Shown: positions 13,062 to 22,434 of the stretch, one piece after another
How positions within the stretch are numbered: position 1 is the stretch's first letter
How the letters are laid out: each line of letters starts with the position of its first letter
Assembly (NCBI GenBank): GCA_937960715.1
Contig: CALGOO010000185.1
Location: forward strand, 1-23,659
Source: an uncultured Candidatus Competibacteraceae bacterium
GTDB lineage: Bacteria; Pseudomonadota; Gammaproteobacteria; Competibacterales; Competibacteraceae
Reading direction: 5' to 3'
DNA: 23,659 nt
The notes under the pieces: model-generated
Seen by the model: only the letters and a program-made list of their open reading frames with translations
Told to the model about the DNA's origin: nothing
Databases searched by the model: none
Position numbers and translations under genes: made by a program

Positions 13062-16000
13062 ATGACTGAAATCGCCAAAGAAATTCTGCCGGTCAATCTG
13101 GAAGACGAGATGCGGCAGTCCTATCTCGACTACGCCATGAGCGTGATCGTCGGCCGGGCGCTGCCGGACGTGCGCGACGGCCTCAAGCCGGTCCACCGGC
13201 GGGCGCTGTTCGCCATGAGCGAACTGGGCAACGACTGGAACAAGCCCTACAAGAAATCGGCGCGCGTGGTGGGCGATTGTTTCGTTAAGGGCGCTTTGGT
13301 TCATACCGAGAACGGTTTGACCCCTATTGAAGAAATACAACCCGGTTGCCAGGTACAACTACCTGATGGGCGATTGAGTGAGGTATTGCAGTGCTTTGCC
13401 AACCCACCATCGCCGGTGATCAAACTCAAATTGTCCAATGGTTATCATTTCTTGGTAACTCCCGGCCAATTATTCAGAGTATTACGGGATGATTTGACGA
13501 TTGCTTGGGAAAAAGCTGAACGCTTGGCCAACCAGCGCATTCTGGTAACCAGCGCCCGCTGCTTGGGCAATGCCGAGGAGCATCCCGATGCGAATAAAAA
13601 TTCGCTGGCTTACTTGGTAGGCTTGCTGGTGGCGGAAGGTTATCTGACCGACCGAGGACGTTCCAAACGTGTCGGCATCAGCATGGTTGATCGGGAGCCG
13701 CTGGAATTTCTATACGAATTCTGCATCGGACAGGGACTTTCGGTCAGTTGGCGTGAAGTTGCGCCATCGAAAGCGCATTATCAACTCCAGCATTGCGTGC
13801 GATTCACCCATTTAGCCGAGGCTTACGAAGCCTGTGAACCAACCTGCCAAAACAAGAGCGTTCCTCCCTGGATTTTGGCGGATCGCCGTTTATTTGCTCC
13901 ATTTTTGGCCGGTTTCACCGATGGGGCCGGGTTTATTCGTGATAGCGGTCGACCGGATTCAAAGCGCGAAGCGGTCTTGGTTTCCACCTCGGAACGGTTA
14001 TTAATCCAGATTCAAGCCATGTTGGCTGATAGTGGACTACATGGTTACCTGGCTTGCGAGGATTTTTCGACGCGGGATTATGGAGAAAACTGCCTGCCTC
14101 GCTACCAGCTTTGGCTGACGGGCGAAAATGCCGCCCGTTTTGGCGGACTGGTATACCCACAACTGAAAATTGCCAGAAAACGGGATAGCGCCCTGCGCTT
14201 GGTGGAATATCTCGGACGGACGCTCAATACGTCTTCCGAATGTATTCCTGGCCAGAAAATTTTTGAAACGCTGAGCCAACATCATTTGGGAGGGGGATGG
14301 TATAGCGATCTGGAGGGACGAAAGTTCAGGGCAGGCATCAAATATCCAGGCGGCGTCAAGATGCGTTACGACGCCAAATTACAGCAGCGGGACATCTCTT
14401 TCCGGCAACTGGAAGAATGGGGCATTCTCGCCAAACTGGATCGCATAGGTTCGCCGTTGGCCGGGGATGTGCGCAAGTTGATGGATACCTATGCCGTTTT
14501 ATCTGTCGAGGAAGTGTTGATCGTGAGCGAGGACGCGGAAACATTCGACGTGCGGATCGCCGATCAGGACCACGAGTTTTTGGTGCAAGGCTGCGCGGTG
14601 CATAATTGTATCGGTAAGTATCATCCACACGGCGATACCGCCGTCTACGACACCATCGTCCGCATGGCCCAGCCGTTTTCCCTGCGCTACATGCTGGTGG
14701 ATGGGCAGGGCAATTTCGGTAGTATCGATGGCGATACGCCCGCCGCGATGCGTTACACCGAGATCCGCATGGCCCACATCGCGCACGAGCTTCTGGCCGA
14801 CCTCGACAAGGAAACGGTGGATTTCGTCCCCAACTACGACGAATCCGAGCGCGAACCGACGGTATTCCCGACCCGCCTGCCCAATCTGCTGGTCAACGGC
14901 TCTTCCGGTATCGCGGTCGGCATGGCCACCAACATCCCGCCGCACAATCTTGGCGAAGTGGTGGACGCGAGCATTGCCTTGATCGACGATCCGGCGCTGA
15001 CCATCCGTGACCTGATGCGCCATGTTCCGGGGCCGGATTTCCCGACCGCCGGTCTGATCAATGGCGTCCAGGGCATCCGCGACGCCTACGAAACCGGGCG
15101 CGGCCGGGTGCAAATGCGCGCTCGCACCGCGATCGAAACCGACGAGGCGCGCAATCGCCAGGCCATCATCGTCACCGAACTGCCGTATCAGGTGAACAAG
15201 GCCCGGTTGATCGAGAAGATCGCCGAGCTGGTCAAGGACAAGAAGATCGAGGGCATCGCCGAACTGCGCGACGAGTCCGACAAGGACGGGATGCGCATCT
15301 ACATCGAATTGCGGCGGGGCGAGTCGGCCGAAGTGGTGCTGAACAATCTGTTCCTGCACACCGCCCTGCAATGCGTGTTCGGCGTCAACATGGTCGCGCT
15401 GGTCGAAGGGCAGCCACGCCTGCTCAACCTCAAGCAGGCGCTGGAAGCGTTTCTGGCCCACCGCCGCGAGGTGGTGGCGCGGCGCACCGTGTTCGAGTTG
15501 CGCAAGGCCCGCGAGCGCGCCCATATCGTCGAGGGGCTGGCGGTGGCGCTGGCCAATCTCGATCCGCTCATCGCCCTGATCCGGGTCGCCGCCGATCCGG
15601 CCGCCGCCCGAACCGCGCTGTTGGACCGGGTGTGGACGCCGGGCCAGGTCACCGACCTGCTGGCGCGCGCCGGCGCGGACAGCTCGCGGCCCGAGGATCT
15701 GTCGGTGGAATTCGGTCTGGGCGCGACGGGCTACCGGCTGTCGCCGGCGCAGGCGCAGGCGATCCTGGATTTGCGGCTGCACCGGCTGACCGGCCTGGAG
15801 CAGCAAAAGCTGTTGGACGAGTATCAGGACCTGTTGCGCCGCATCCAGGATTATCTGGAGATTCTCACCGTCCCGGAGCGGTTGACGGCGGTGATTCGCG
15901 CCGAGTTGACCGAATTGCGCGCCCAATACGCCGATCCCCGCCGTACCGCGATTTTGCCCGAGGAGCAGAACCTTCATCTGGAGGATCTGATCAACGAAGA

Positions 16001-17000
16001 AACGATGGTGGTGACGTTGTCGCACGCCGGCTACGTCAAAGCGCAGCCGCTGTCGTTGTATCGGGCGCAGAAACGCGGCGGGCGGGGGCGGGCGGCGACC
16101 ACGGTCAGGGAAGAGGATTTCGTCGACAAGCTGTTCATCGCCAGCACCCACGACACCCTGCTGTGCTTCTCCAACCGGGGCAAGGTGTATTGGAAGAAGG
16201 TCTACGAACTGCCGCAGGCCGGCCGGACGGCGCGCGGCAAGCCCATCGTCAACCTGTTGCCGCTGGAGGAGGGCGAGCGGATCAACGCGGTGTTGTCGGT
16301 GCGCGAGTTTGGCGACGATCATTACGTGTTTTTCGCCACCGCCAACGGCACGGTCAAGAAAACGCCCTTGTCGGAATATTCCCGGCCCCGACCCAGCGGC
16401 ATCATCGCCATCGATCTGCGCGAGGGCGATCAACTGGTGAACGTGGAGCTGACCCATGGCCAGCGCGACATCATGCTGTTTACCGACGCCGGCAAGGCGC
16501 TGCGCTTCGCCGAAACCGAGGTGCGCGACATGGGCCGTTCGGCCTGCGGGGTGCGCGGCATCCGCCTGGACCAAGGGCAGAAGGTCATCGCCCTGATCGT
16601 GGTAGCCGAGGGCGCGGTGCTGACCGTGACCGAGAACGGCTTCGGCAAGCGCACCCCGGTCGACGACTATCCCCGCAAGGGCCGCGGCGGCCAGGGCGTC
16701 ATCGCCATTCAAACCTCCGAACGCAACGGTCGGCTGGTCGGCGCGGTGCAGGTGGAAAACGACCACGAGCTCATGCTGATCACCGATGGCGGTACCCTGG
16801 TTCGGACCCGGGTCGAGGAAATTTCGCTGGTGAGCCGCAACACCCAGGGCGTCAAACTCATCAGCCTGCAAGGCGCGGAAAAGTTGACCGGGGTCGAGAA
16901 GATCGAAAGCATCGGCGAAGCGGACAGCAACGGCGACGCGCCGGCGGACGATGACGGTTTGGCGGCGGACATCGGCGAGGACGGCGGAGAGGAATCATGA
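13062..17000 (+). CDS. gyrA: DNA gyrase subunit A, with in-frame intein
   Basis: The 1312-residue precursor consists of a GyrA extein (869 residues, close to 875 in E. coli) and a 443-residue intein at residues 73-515. GyrA cuts and rejoins DNA in the A2B2 gyrase that adds negative supercoils. Extein hallmarks are present: SYLDYAMSVIVGRALPDVRDGLKPVHRR at the start, HPHGDTAVYDTIVRMAQPF (quinolone region, Thr83 and Asp87 in extein numbering), the catalytic Tyr in AMRYTEIR (precursor Tyr565, extein Tyr122, the same number as in E. coli), the GyrA box QKRGGRG, six C-terminal blades, and an acidic tail. GAGGG lies eight bases before ATG. The stop overlaps pheA by ATGA, so the two are coupled. Unlike the usual gyrA-serC-pheA order, serC is absent. 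Confidence 0.97.
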   Translation: MTEIAKEILPVNLEDEMRQSYLDYAMSVIVGRALPDVRDGLKPVHRRALFAMSELGNDWNKPYKKSARVVGDCFVKGALVHTENGLTPIEEIQPGCQVQLPDGRLSEVLQCFANPPSPVIKLKLSNGYHFLVTPGQLFRVLRDDLTIAWEKAERLANQRILVTSARCLGNAEEHPDANKNSLAYLVGLLVAEGYLTDRGRSKRVGISMVDREPLEFLYEFCIGQGLSVSWREVAPSKAHYQLQHCVRFTHLAEAYEACEPTCQNKSVPPWILADRRLFAPFLAGFTDGAGFIRDSGRPDSKREAVLVSTSERLLIQIQAMLADSGLHGYLACEDFSTRDYGENCLPRYQLWLTGENAARFGGLVYPQLKIARKRDSALRLVEYLGRTLNTSSECIPGQKIFETLSQHHLGGGWYSDLEGRKFRAGIKYPGGVKMRYDAKLQQRDISFRQLEEWGILAKLDRIGSPLAGDVRKLMDTYAVLSVEEVLIVSEDAETFDVRIADQDHEFLVQGCAVHNCIGKYHPHGDTAVYDTIVRMAQPFSLRYMLVDGQGNFGSIDGDTPAAMRYTEIRMAHIAHELLADLDKETVDFVPNYDESEREPTVFPTRLPNLLVNGSSGIAVGMATNIPPHNLGEVVDASIALIDDPALTIRDLMRHVPGPDFPTAGLINGVQGIRDAYETGRGRVQMRARTAIETDEARNRQAIIVTELPYQVNKARLIEKIAELVKDKKIEGIAELRDESDKDGMRIYIELRRGESAEVVLNNLFLHTALQCVFGVNMVALVEGQPRLLNLKQALEAFLAHRREVVARRTVFELRKARERAHIVEGLAVALANLDPLIALIRVAADPAAARTALLDRVWTPGQVTDLLARAGADSSRPEDLSVEFGLGATGYRLSPAQAQAILDLRLHRLTGLEQQKLLDEYQDLLRRIQDYLEILTVPERLTAVIRAELTELRAQYADPRRTAILPEEQNLHLEDLINEETMVVTLSHAGYVKAQPLSLYRAQKRGGRGRAATTVREEDFVDKLFIASTHDTLLCFSNRGKVYWKKVYELPQAGRTARGKPIVNLLPLEEGERINAVLSVREFGDDHYVFFATANGTVKKTPLSEYSRPRPSGIIAIDLREGDQLVNVELTHGQRDIMLFTDAGKALRFAETEVRDMGRSACGVRGIRLDQGQKVIALIVVAEGAVLTVTENGFGKRTPVDDYPRKGRGGQGVIAIQTSERNGRLVGAVQVENDHELMLITDGGTLVRTRVEEISLVSRNTQGVKLISLQGAEKLTGVEKIESIGEADSNGDAPADDDGLAADIGEDGGEES
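13278..14606 (+). other. Intein in GyrA (443 aa) with LAGLIDADG endonuclease domain
   Basis: The insert lies between VVGD and CIGKYHPHGD, equivalent to E. coli residue 72/73. It starts with Cys1 (CFVKGALVHTENGLTPIEEI, block A) and ends with VHN followed by Cys+1 (block G); block F is FDVRIADQDHEFLVQG. The first extein residue is Cys where E. coli GyrA has Val, as splicing requires. Block B reads VTPGQLF, with Gln64 where most inteins have His. The middle part is a two-motif LAGLIDADG endonuclease: LVGLLVAEG (113-121) keeps an acid at the catalytic place, but LAGFTDGAG (210-218) has Ala217 there, so cutting is probably lost. The insert is less GC-rich and uses different codons from the flanking gyrA, a sign of transfer. 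The well-known mycobacterial GyrA inteins sit elsewhere, next to the active-site Tyr. Confidence 0.95.
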
Positions 17001-18082
17001 ACGAGGCGGATCGCCTGCGGTCGCTGCGGGAACGGATCGACGCGCTGGATCGGCAAATTCAGACCTTGATCACCGAGCGGGCGCGCTGCGCGCAACAGGT
17101 CGGGGCGATCAAGCAGGCGGCCGGCGCCACCGGCAATTTCTACCGCCCCGAACGCGAGGCGCAGGTGCTGCGGCGGGTGATCGAGGCCAACCGGGGGCCG
17201 CTCAGCAACGAGGAGATGGCCCGGCTGTTCCGCGAGATCATGTCGGCCTGCCTGGCGCTGGAGGAACCGCTGAAAATCGCCTTTCTCGGCCCGGAAGGGA
17301 CGTTTACCCAGGCCGCCGCGCTCAAGCATTTCGGCCAGTCGATCCACAGCATTCCGCTGCGGGCGATTGACGAGGTGTTCCGCGAGGTCGAGGCCGGCTC
17401 CGCCGATTACGGGGTGGTGCCGGTGGAAAATTCCACCGAGGGCGTGGTCAATCACACCCTGGACATGTTCCTGCAATCGCCGCTGCGGATTTGCGGCGAG
17501 GTGCAGATGCGCATCAACCATCATCTGATCACCCGCGCCACCGATCCCGGGGCGATTCGGCGCATTTATTCCCACCGGCAATCCCTGGCGCAGTGCCGGG
17601 AATGGCTGGACGCCAACATGCCGCGCGTCGAACAGATCGAGGTCGGCAGCAACGGCGAGGCGGCGCGGCGGGTGCGCGACGAACCGGACGCGGCGGCCAT
17701 CGCCGGCCAGTGCGCGGCCGATATTTATGAGTTGCCGACCCTGGTGCGCAACATCGAGGACGAGCCGAACAACACCACCCGCTTCCTGATCATCGGCGCG
17801 CAGCCGATCGAACCTTCCGGCGACGACAAGACCGCGCTGCTGGTGGCTTCGCTCAACCGACCCGGCGCGCTGTTTCGGTTGCTGGAGCCGCTGGCCCGGA
17901 ATAATGTGAGCATGAACCGGATCGAGTCGCGGCCTTCGCGGCGGGGGATGTGGGATTACGTGTTCTTCATCGATCTGGACGGCCATGCCCGGGACGAGCC
18001 GGTGGCCAGGGCGCTTGCCGAACTGCGCGAGCAGGCCAGCCTGTTTCGGGTGCTGGGATCATACCCCAAGGGCGTGCTATGA
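16997..18082 (+). CDS. pheA: Bifunctional chorismate mutase / prephenate dehydratase
   Basis: The 361-residue enzyme turns chorismate into prephenate and then phenylpyruvate, the last step before phenylalanine transamination. Residues 1-90 are an AroQ-type mutase (LRERIDALDRQIQTLITERA; Arg11, Arg28, Lys39 and Glu52 match the E. coli active-site positions). Residues 92-268 are the dehydratase (KIAFLGPEGTFTQAA, VPVENSTEGVVNHT, and the TRF motif near 261-263). Residues 277-355 are the regulatory ACT domain with GALFRLL and ESRPS, the phenylalanine-binding motifs, so feedback inhibition is expected. The ATG overlaps the gyrA stop. No leader peptide or attenuator is possible in this position. The stop overlaps a small frame starting at 18079. 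Confidence 0.96.
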   Translation: MNEADRLRSLRERIDALDRQIQTLITERARCAQQVGAIKQAAGATGNFYRPEREAQVLRRVIEANRGPLSNEEMARLFREIMSACLALEEPLKIAFLGPEGTFTQAAALKHFGQSIHSIPLRAIDEVFREVEAGSADYGVVPVENSTEGVVNHTLDMFLQSPLRICGEVQMRINHHLITRATDPGAIRRIYSHRQSLAQCREWLDANMPRVEQIEVGSNGEAARRVRDEPDAAAIAGQCAADIYELPTLVRNIEDEPNNTTRFLIIGAQPIEPSGDDKTALLVASLNRPGALFRLLEPLARNNVSMNRIESRPSRRGMWDYVFFIDLDGHARDEPVARALAELREQASLFRVLGSYPKGVL

Positions 18083-18186
18083 ACGGCGATCACGCCTTGC
18101 CGGGCCGAGCAGGCGCCGGATCGCCGTTTCCTCGGGCGCTCGCGGAGCCGGGAGACCGGGGAATCCGACCCGCCGCTCGATCCTGA
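18079..18186 (+). CDS. Small frame coupled to pheA, possible remnant
   Basis: A 35-codon frame starts with an ATGA overlap on the pheA stop and ends two bases before the RDD protein ATG. It reads MNGDHALPGRAGAGSPFPRA then LAEPGDRGIRPAARS. The last part faintly recalls the start of histidinol-phosphate aminotransferases (VPGVRGLxPY), and hisC often follows pheA, so this may be a relic of a lost gene. It may also act only as a translational bridge between pheA and the next gene. Coding is not certain. Confidence 0.3.
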   Translation: MNGDHALPGRAGAGSPFPRALAEPGDRGIRPAARS

Positions 18187-18188
18187 CC

Positions 18189-18890
18189 ATGCCCAACCCT
18201 GCCTTGCTGGATACGGTCCGCCACGTCGAAACGCCCGAGGGGATCACCCTGAAGCTACGGGTGGCCGGACCGATGGCCCGCGCGCTGGCTTGGGGCATGG
18301 ACAGCCTGATCCGTTACGGCGCGTTGTGGGGATTGTCGATGGGACTGGTGCTGTTGGGCTGGGCCGGGCTGGGCGTGTGGCTGATCACCCTGTTTTTGCT
18401 CGAATGGTTCTATCCGGTGGTGTTCGAGATTTACGCCGATGGCGCGACGCCGGGCAAGAAGGCATTGGGTCTGCAAGTGGTGCTGGCCAACGGCGCGCCG
18501 GTGGACTGGCCGGCGGCGCTGATTCGCAACCTGCTGCGGGCAGTGGATTTCCTGCCGGCGTTTTACGGGTTCGGTGTCGTGGCCCTGCTGGTCAGCCGCG
18601 ATTTCCAGCGCCTGGGCGATCTGGCGGCGGGCACGTTGGTGATCTACCGCGATCCTCCGGCCAAGCCGCTCGCGCTGCCGCCGGGGCCAGCGTTGCCGCC
18701 GCCACTGCCGCTGAGCGCCGCCGAACAACAAGAGTTGATTGCCTTTGCCGAACGTGGGTCGGTGTTGAACCCCGAACGGCAGGAGGAACTGGCCGCGCTG
18801 CTGGCGGATTGCACCAGCGGATTGCGGGGCGTGGCCGCCGTCGAGCGGTTGCGCGCCCACGCCCGCTGGCTGGTGGGAGAGCGGACGTGA
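18189..18890 (+). CDS. RDD family membrane protein
   Basis: The protein has 233 residues from the ATG at 18189. An RDD-domain core spans about residues 28-155: RALAWGMDSLIRYGAL in TM1 (Arg and Asp of the RDD name), TM2 near 42-62, the loop EIYADGATPGKKALGLQVV typical of the family, RNLLRAVDFLPAFYGFG in TM3 and the SRDFQRLGDLAAGTLVIY closing motif. A Pro-rich linker leads to a helical cytoplasmic tail (about 175-233). RDD proteins are membrane proteins of unclear function, some linked to ion exchange. This gene opens an overlapping operon: its TGA overlaps the GTG of the SpoIIM-like gene. The frame runs upstream inside pheA, but no good start lies there. Its ribosome site is weak. Confidence 0.88.
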   Translation: MPNPALLDTVRHVETPEGITLKLRVAGPMARALAWGMDSLIRYGALWGLSMGLVLLGWAGLGVWLITLFLLEWFYPVVFEIYADGATPGKKALGLQVVLANGAPVDWPAALIRNLLRAVDFLPAFYGFGVVALLVSRDFQRLGDLAAGTLVIYRDPPAKPLALPPGPALPPPLPLSAAEQQELIAFAERGSVLNPERQEELAALLADCTSGLRGVAAVERLRAHARWLVGERT

Positions 18891-19861
18891 AACAACGTCC
18901 CTTCGAACAGCGCCACGCCGCCGACTGGCGGGCCTTCGCCGCGACCCTGGATCGGCTGGAACGCCGCAAGCCGGATCGCAACGCCGCCGCCTCGTTGCCG
19001 ATGGCCGAGTTTCCCGCTGCTTACCGTCGACTGTGCCAGCAATTGTCCATCGCCCGCGCCCGCCGTTACAGCGGACCGCTGCTGGACCGGCTCAACCAAC
19101 TGGCGTTGCGCGCTCATCAGCAGCTTTATCGCGCCCCGCGCCAGCATGGCCGGGCCGCGCTGGATTTTCTGCTGGTGGATTTCCCTCGCCGGGTGCGGGC
19201 CGACGCCCGGCTGTTCTGGCTGTGCGCGGCGTTGCTCTACCTGCCGCTGCTGGGGATGGGCGTGGCGGTTCACCAGTCGCCGGAGTTGATCTACAGCCTG
19301 CTGTCGCCGGAGTCGGTGATCGAGATCGAGGAGAATTACGCGCCCGGCCAGGAAGCGGTCGATCGCGCCGCCGCCGACGATCTGGCGATGTTCGGCTACT
19401 ACATCCACAACAACATCGGCATCGGCTTTCGCACCTTTGCCGGCGGCATCCTCCTCGGCGTCGGCGCGGCGTTCATGCTGTTGTTCAACGGCGTGTTCAT
19501 CGGCGCGATATCCGGCTATCTCACCGCGCGCGGCCACATCGAGACTTTCTATACGTTCGTCGCCGGCCATGGCGCGTTCGAGCTGACCGGCATCGTGCTG
19601 GCCGGGGTCGCCGGCTTGAAGCTGGGCTGGGCGGTGGTCGCGCCGGGTCGTCGCCGTCGAACCGATGCGCTGCGGCGGGCCGCCGCCGAGGGGGTGCGGC
19701 TGATGATCGGCGTGGCCGCGTTGCTGGTGCTGGCGGCGTTCATCGAAGCGTTCTGGTCCTCCAATCGCGCCGTTCCCGCCGCCACCAAGTACGCGGTGGG
19801 CGGCGCGGGCTGGCTGTCGATGATCGTCTACCTCGGTTGGGCGGGCCGTCGTGCGCCTTGA
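18887..19861 (+). CDS. SpoIIM-like (stage II sporulation protein M family) membrane protein
   Basis: A GTG start at 18887 overlaps the previous stop (GTGA) and has GGGAG nine bases upstream, giving 324 residues. The N-terminal third is soluble and helical (FEQRHAADWRAFAATLDRLE, YRRLCQQLSIARARRYSG). From about residue 100 there are several membrane segments: FWLCAALLYLPLLGMGVAV, IGFRTFAGGILLGVGAAFML, HGAFELTGIVLAGVAGLKLG, MIGVAALLVLAAFIEAFW. NNIGIGFRTFAGG and GHGAFELTGI are family signatures. In Bacillus, SpoIIM acts in engulfment; in non-sporulating bacteria its relatives occur with MoxR/DUF58/DUF4129 genes and have no known role. Here it lies between the RDD and DUF4129 genes and overlaps the latter by 11 bases. 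Confidence 0.9.
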   Translation: MKQRPFEQRHAADWRAFAATLDRLERRKPDRNAAASLPMAEFPAAYRRLCQQLSIARARRYSGPLLDRLNQLALRAHQQLYRAPRQHGRAALDFLLVDFPRRVRADARLFWLCAALLYLPLLGMGVAVHQSPELIYSLLSPESVIEIEENYAPGQEAVDRAAADDLAMFGYYIHNNIGIGFRTFAGGILLGVGAAFMLLFNGVFIGAISGYLTARGHIETFYTFVAGHGAFELTGIVLAGVAGLKLGWAVVAPGRRRRTDALRRAAAEGVRLMIGVAALLVLAAFIEAFWSSNRAVPAATKYAVGGAGWLSMIVYLGWAGRRAP

Positions 19862-21398
19862 CGCCGTCGCCGCCGAATTGCGGCCGCGCAATTCCTGGGA
19901 AGCGACCGACCTCGGCGCGACGATGCTCCGGCGCTGGCCGGGGCCGGTCTATCGGGCGTGGTTCGCACTGGCGCTGCCGCTGTTCGTGTTGCTGCACCTG
20001 CTGTGCTGGGGCCACTGGTGGCTGGTGCCGTGGCTGTTGTGGTGGCTCAAACCGTTACTGGACCGTGCGCCGCTGTATGTGCTGGGTCACGCCCTGTTCG
20101 GCGACGTGCCGGACCGTCGCCGATTCTGGCGCGAACTGCCGGACCTCCTACGCTGTCAGGCGCTCGCGGCGCTGACCTGGCGCCGCTTCGATCCGGCCCG
20201 TTCCTTTCATGTGCCGGTGACGCAACTGGAAGGGCTGGCGGGCAAGGTCCGTCGCCGACGGTTGCGCGATCTGGGCCAGCCCGGGCGAGGGCCGGCCGTG
20301 TGGCTGACCGTGATCTGCGCTCATCTGGAAATCGGCCTGGACTTGGCGCTGATCGCTCTGGCGTGGATGCTGATCCCCGATTTCGTGGATCTGGAATGGT
20401 ACGAGCTGTTGGACGACGCCGAACCGTGGGGGCAATTGTGGCTGAACGCGGTGGGTTTCTGCGGGATGAGTTTGGTGGAGCCGTTCTACGTCGCCGCCGG
20501 TTTCGCGCTGTACCTCAATCGGCGCACCTGGCTGGAGGCCTGGGATCTGGAACTGGGCTTTCGGCGTCTGGCGGCGCGCCTGGCGCAAACCCGACCGGCG
20601 GCGGTCGTGGTCGGGCTGGCGCTTGGGGCGGCGCTGTGGGTCGGTCAGCCCTCGGTCGGTTTCGCCGCCGACGCCGCGTCCGATGGCGACCTGGAGCTGG
20701 ATATCGTGAAGATGCGCTGCGAGCAATGGCGGACGCGCGTGGCGGAACTGGCCGACTCGACCGATCCGGTGCAACGGGCGTTGGCTGAAACCCTGCGCGA
20801 TCCGGAATTGCGGGCGTGCGTCGTCGAGGAACGCTGGCGCTGGCGGGATCGACCGGAGCGGCCAGCGGTCGAGAAACCCGTCGCCGATGGCGCCCTGGCC
20901 CGTGGGTTCGCGGCCGGGGTCGAGTATGCGCTGTGGTTCGCGCTGGGCCTGTTGGCGGCCGTGGCCGCTTGGCGACTGTGGCGGCAACCAGTGACCTTGC
21001 GCGGACGGCGCCCGCGCCGCGTCCTCGCCAAACCCGCGCTCACCCTGGGCCGAAATGATCCGACCGCGCCGCCGGCCGCCGATCTGGGCGAAGCCGCCTG
21101 GCGGCTTTGGACCGCCGGTCAGCCGCGCGAAGCGCTGCGCGCGTTGTATCAGGGCAGCCTGGCGGGACTGGCGACCCGCCATGGCCTGCCGGTTTCCCCC
21201 AGCGCCACCGAGGAGGATTGTCTGCGCCTGGCCGCCGCGCGGCTGAACGATGCCAAACTGCTGGAATTTTTCCGCCGCCTGACCCGTGTCTGGCAGGCGA
21301 CGGCCTACGCCCATCGTCCGCCCGACGAAACCGGCGCGCGCGCGCTGTGCGCGGAATGGCCACGCCATTTCGTCGTCCCCGCGGGATCATCGCCATGA
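19851..21398 (+). CDS. DUF4129 domain membrane protein
   Basis: The frame starts with GTG at 19851, eleven bases inside the SpoIIM-like gene, and gives 515 residues. Two closely spaced membrane segments lie near 36-66 (WFALALPLFVLLHLLCWGHW), others near 160-178, 205-227 and 262-280, then a periplasmic stretch with EQWRTRVAELAD, a membrane segment near 357-377 (YALWFALGLLAAVAAWRLW), and a cytoplasmic C-terminal domain (about 410-505). That domain reads AAWRLWTAGQPREALRALYQ, LATRHGLPVSPSATEEDCLR and FFRRLTRVWQATAYAHRPP. The C-terminal domain is the DUF4129 pattern, a helical module common beside MoxR and transglutaminase-type genes. Its function is unknown. It is followed by the DUF4350 gene with an ATGA overlap, so the two are coupled. 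Confidence 0.82.
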   Translation: MRLDAVAAELRPRNSWEATDLGATMLRRWPGPVYRAWFALALPLFVLLHLLCWGHWWLVPWLLWWLKPLLDRAPLYVLGHALFGDVPDRRRFWRELPDLLRCQALAALTWRRFDPARSFHVPVTQLEGLAGKVRRRRLRDLGQPGRGPAVWLTVICAHLEIGLDLALIALAWMLIPDFVDLEWYELLDDAEPWGQLWLNAVGFCGMSLVEPFYVAAGFALYLNRRTWLEAWDLELGFRRLAARLAQTRPAAVVVGLALGAALWVGQPSVGFAADAASDGDLELDIVKMRCEQWRTRVAELADSTDPVQRALAETLRDPELRACVVEERWRWRDRPERPAVEKPVADGALARGFAAGVEYALWFALGLLAAVAAWRLWRQPVTLRGRRPRRVLAKPALTLGRNDPTAPPAADLGEAAWRLWTAGQPREALRALYQGSLAGLATRHGLPVSPSATEEDCLRLAAARLNDAKLLEFFRRLTRVWQATAYAHRPPDETGARALCAEWPRHFVVPAGSSP

Positions 21399-22434
21399 CG
21401 CGGCGCCAACTCATCCTGGCGGGGCTGGGAATGCTGGCCCTGCTGATCGCGGGCGGCGCGGGGCTCTGGCTGAGTCAGAATCTGGTCAAACGCGGCGAGG
21501 AAGTATGGACCGGTTACGGCGAAGCGGCCCGGCGCAATCCATTTTACGTGGCGGACCGGCTGTTGACTCGGCTGGGTCGCGCCGTTCGCAGCGTGCGCCG
21601 GCCGCGCGACCTGCCGCCAGCGCTCGATCCCGCCGACACCGTGTTGATGACCATCCCCAGCTACATGCTGGGCACCGCCGAAACCGAACGATGGCTCGCC
21701 TGGGTCGACCGCGGCGGCCATCTCCTCATCGGCGTGCGGCGCGAACACGAACCGGGCCAGAGCGGCGATCATTTGCTGAACGCCCTGGCGACGCGCAGCC
21801 ACGCCCCCACGCAATGCGCCCCGGACCAGCCGGTTCCGGTTCAACCGGACCCCGCCGCGCCGCCGCTCCAGGTTGATTTCCACGCTGGCCTGCGGCTGAA
21901 CGGCGATTTCTGGCGCGCGATTCAATGGGGCCAGGGCCAGGTGACGCTGTTGACCGACTGGGGATTGTTCGCCAACGGCCGGATCAAGGATCACGATCAC
22001 GCCGGCTTTCTGTGGGCGTTGATGCGGCGCAATCCCGACGGCGCGATCTGGTTGCAATACCGGACGCAGCCCCCGTCGCTGACGCAACTGCTGTGGGAAC
22101 GGGCCTGGATACCGCTGGTCGGGCTGATGTTAGCCCTGCTAGCGGCGCTGTGGCATTACAGCCGGCGGCTGGGGCCGATTCTGATGCCACGCTCCGGCGA
22201 ACAGCGCCGACTGGTCGAGCATCTGGACGCCAGTTCGCGCTTCCTGTGGCGGCGCGGAGCCGGCCCTGCCCTGCTGCACGCCGCCCGTCACCACACGCTG
22301 CGCCGCTTGCAGCGCCGCCAGCCGGGCGCCGCCGAATCTTCCCTGGCCGCCGCGCTGGCCGATTCGGACCAACCGCTGAACGACGCGGCCCTGCTCCACA
22401 CCCTGCAAACCCTGCAACGACTCAATCGGACCCG

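Noticed and set aside
14499..16871. A 790-codon open frame on the minus strand, inside gyrA
   Set aside because: It lies antisense to well-conserved GyrA codons; the long open frame comes from GC-rich codon bias, and its product is His/Gln/Arg-rich with no domain.
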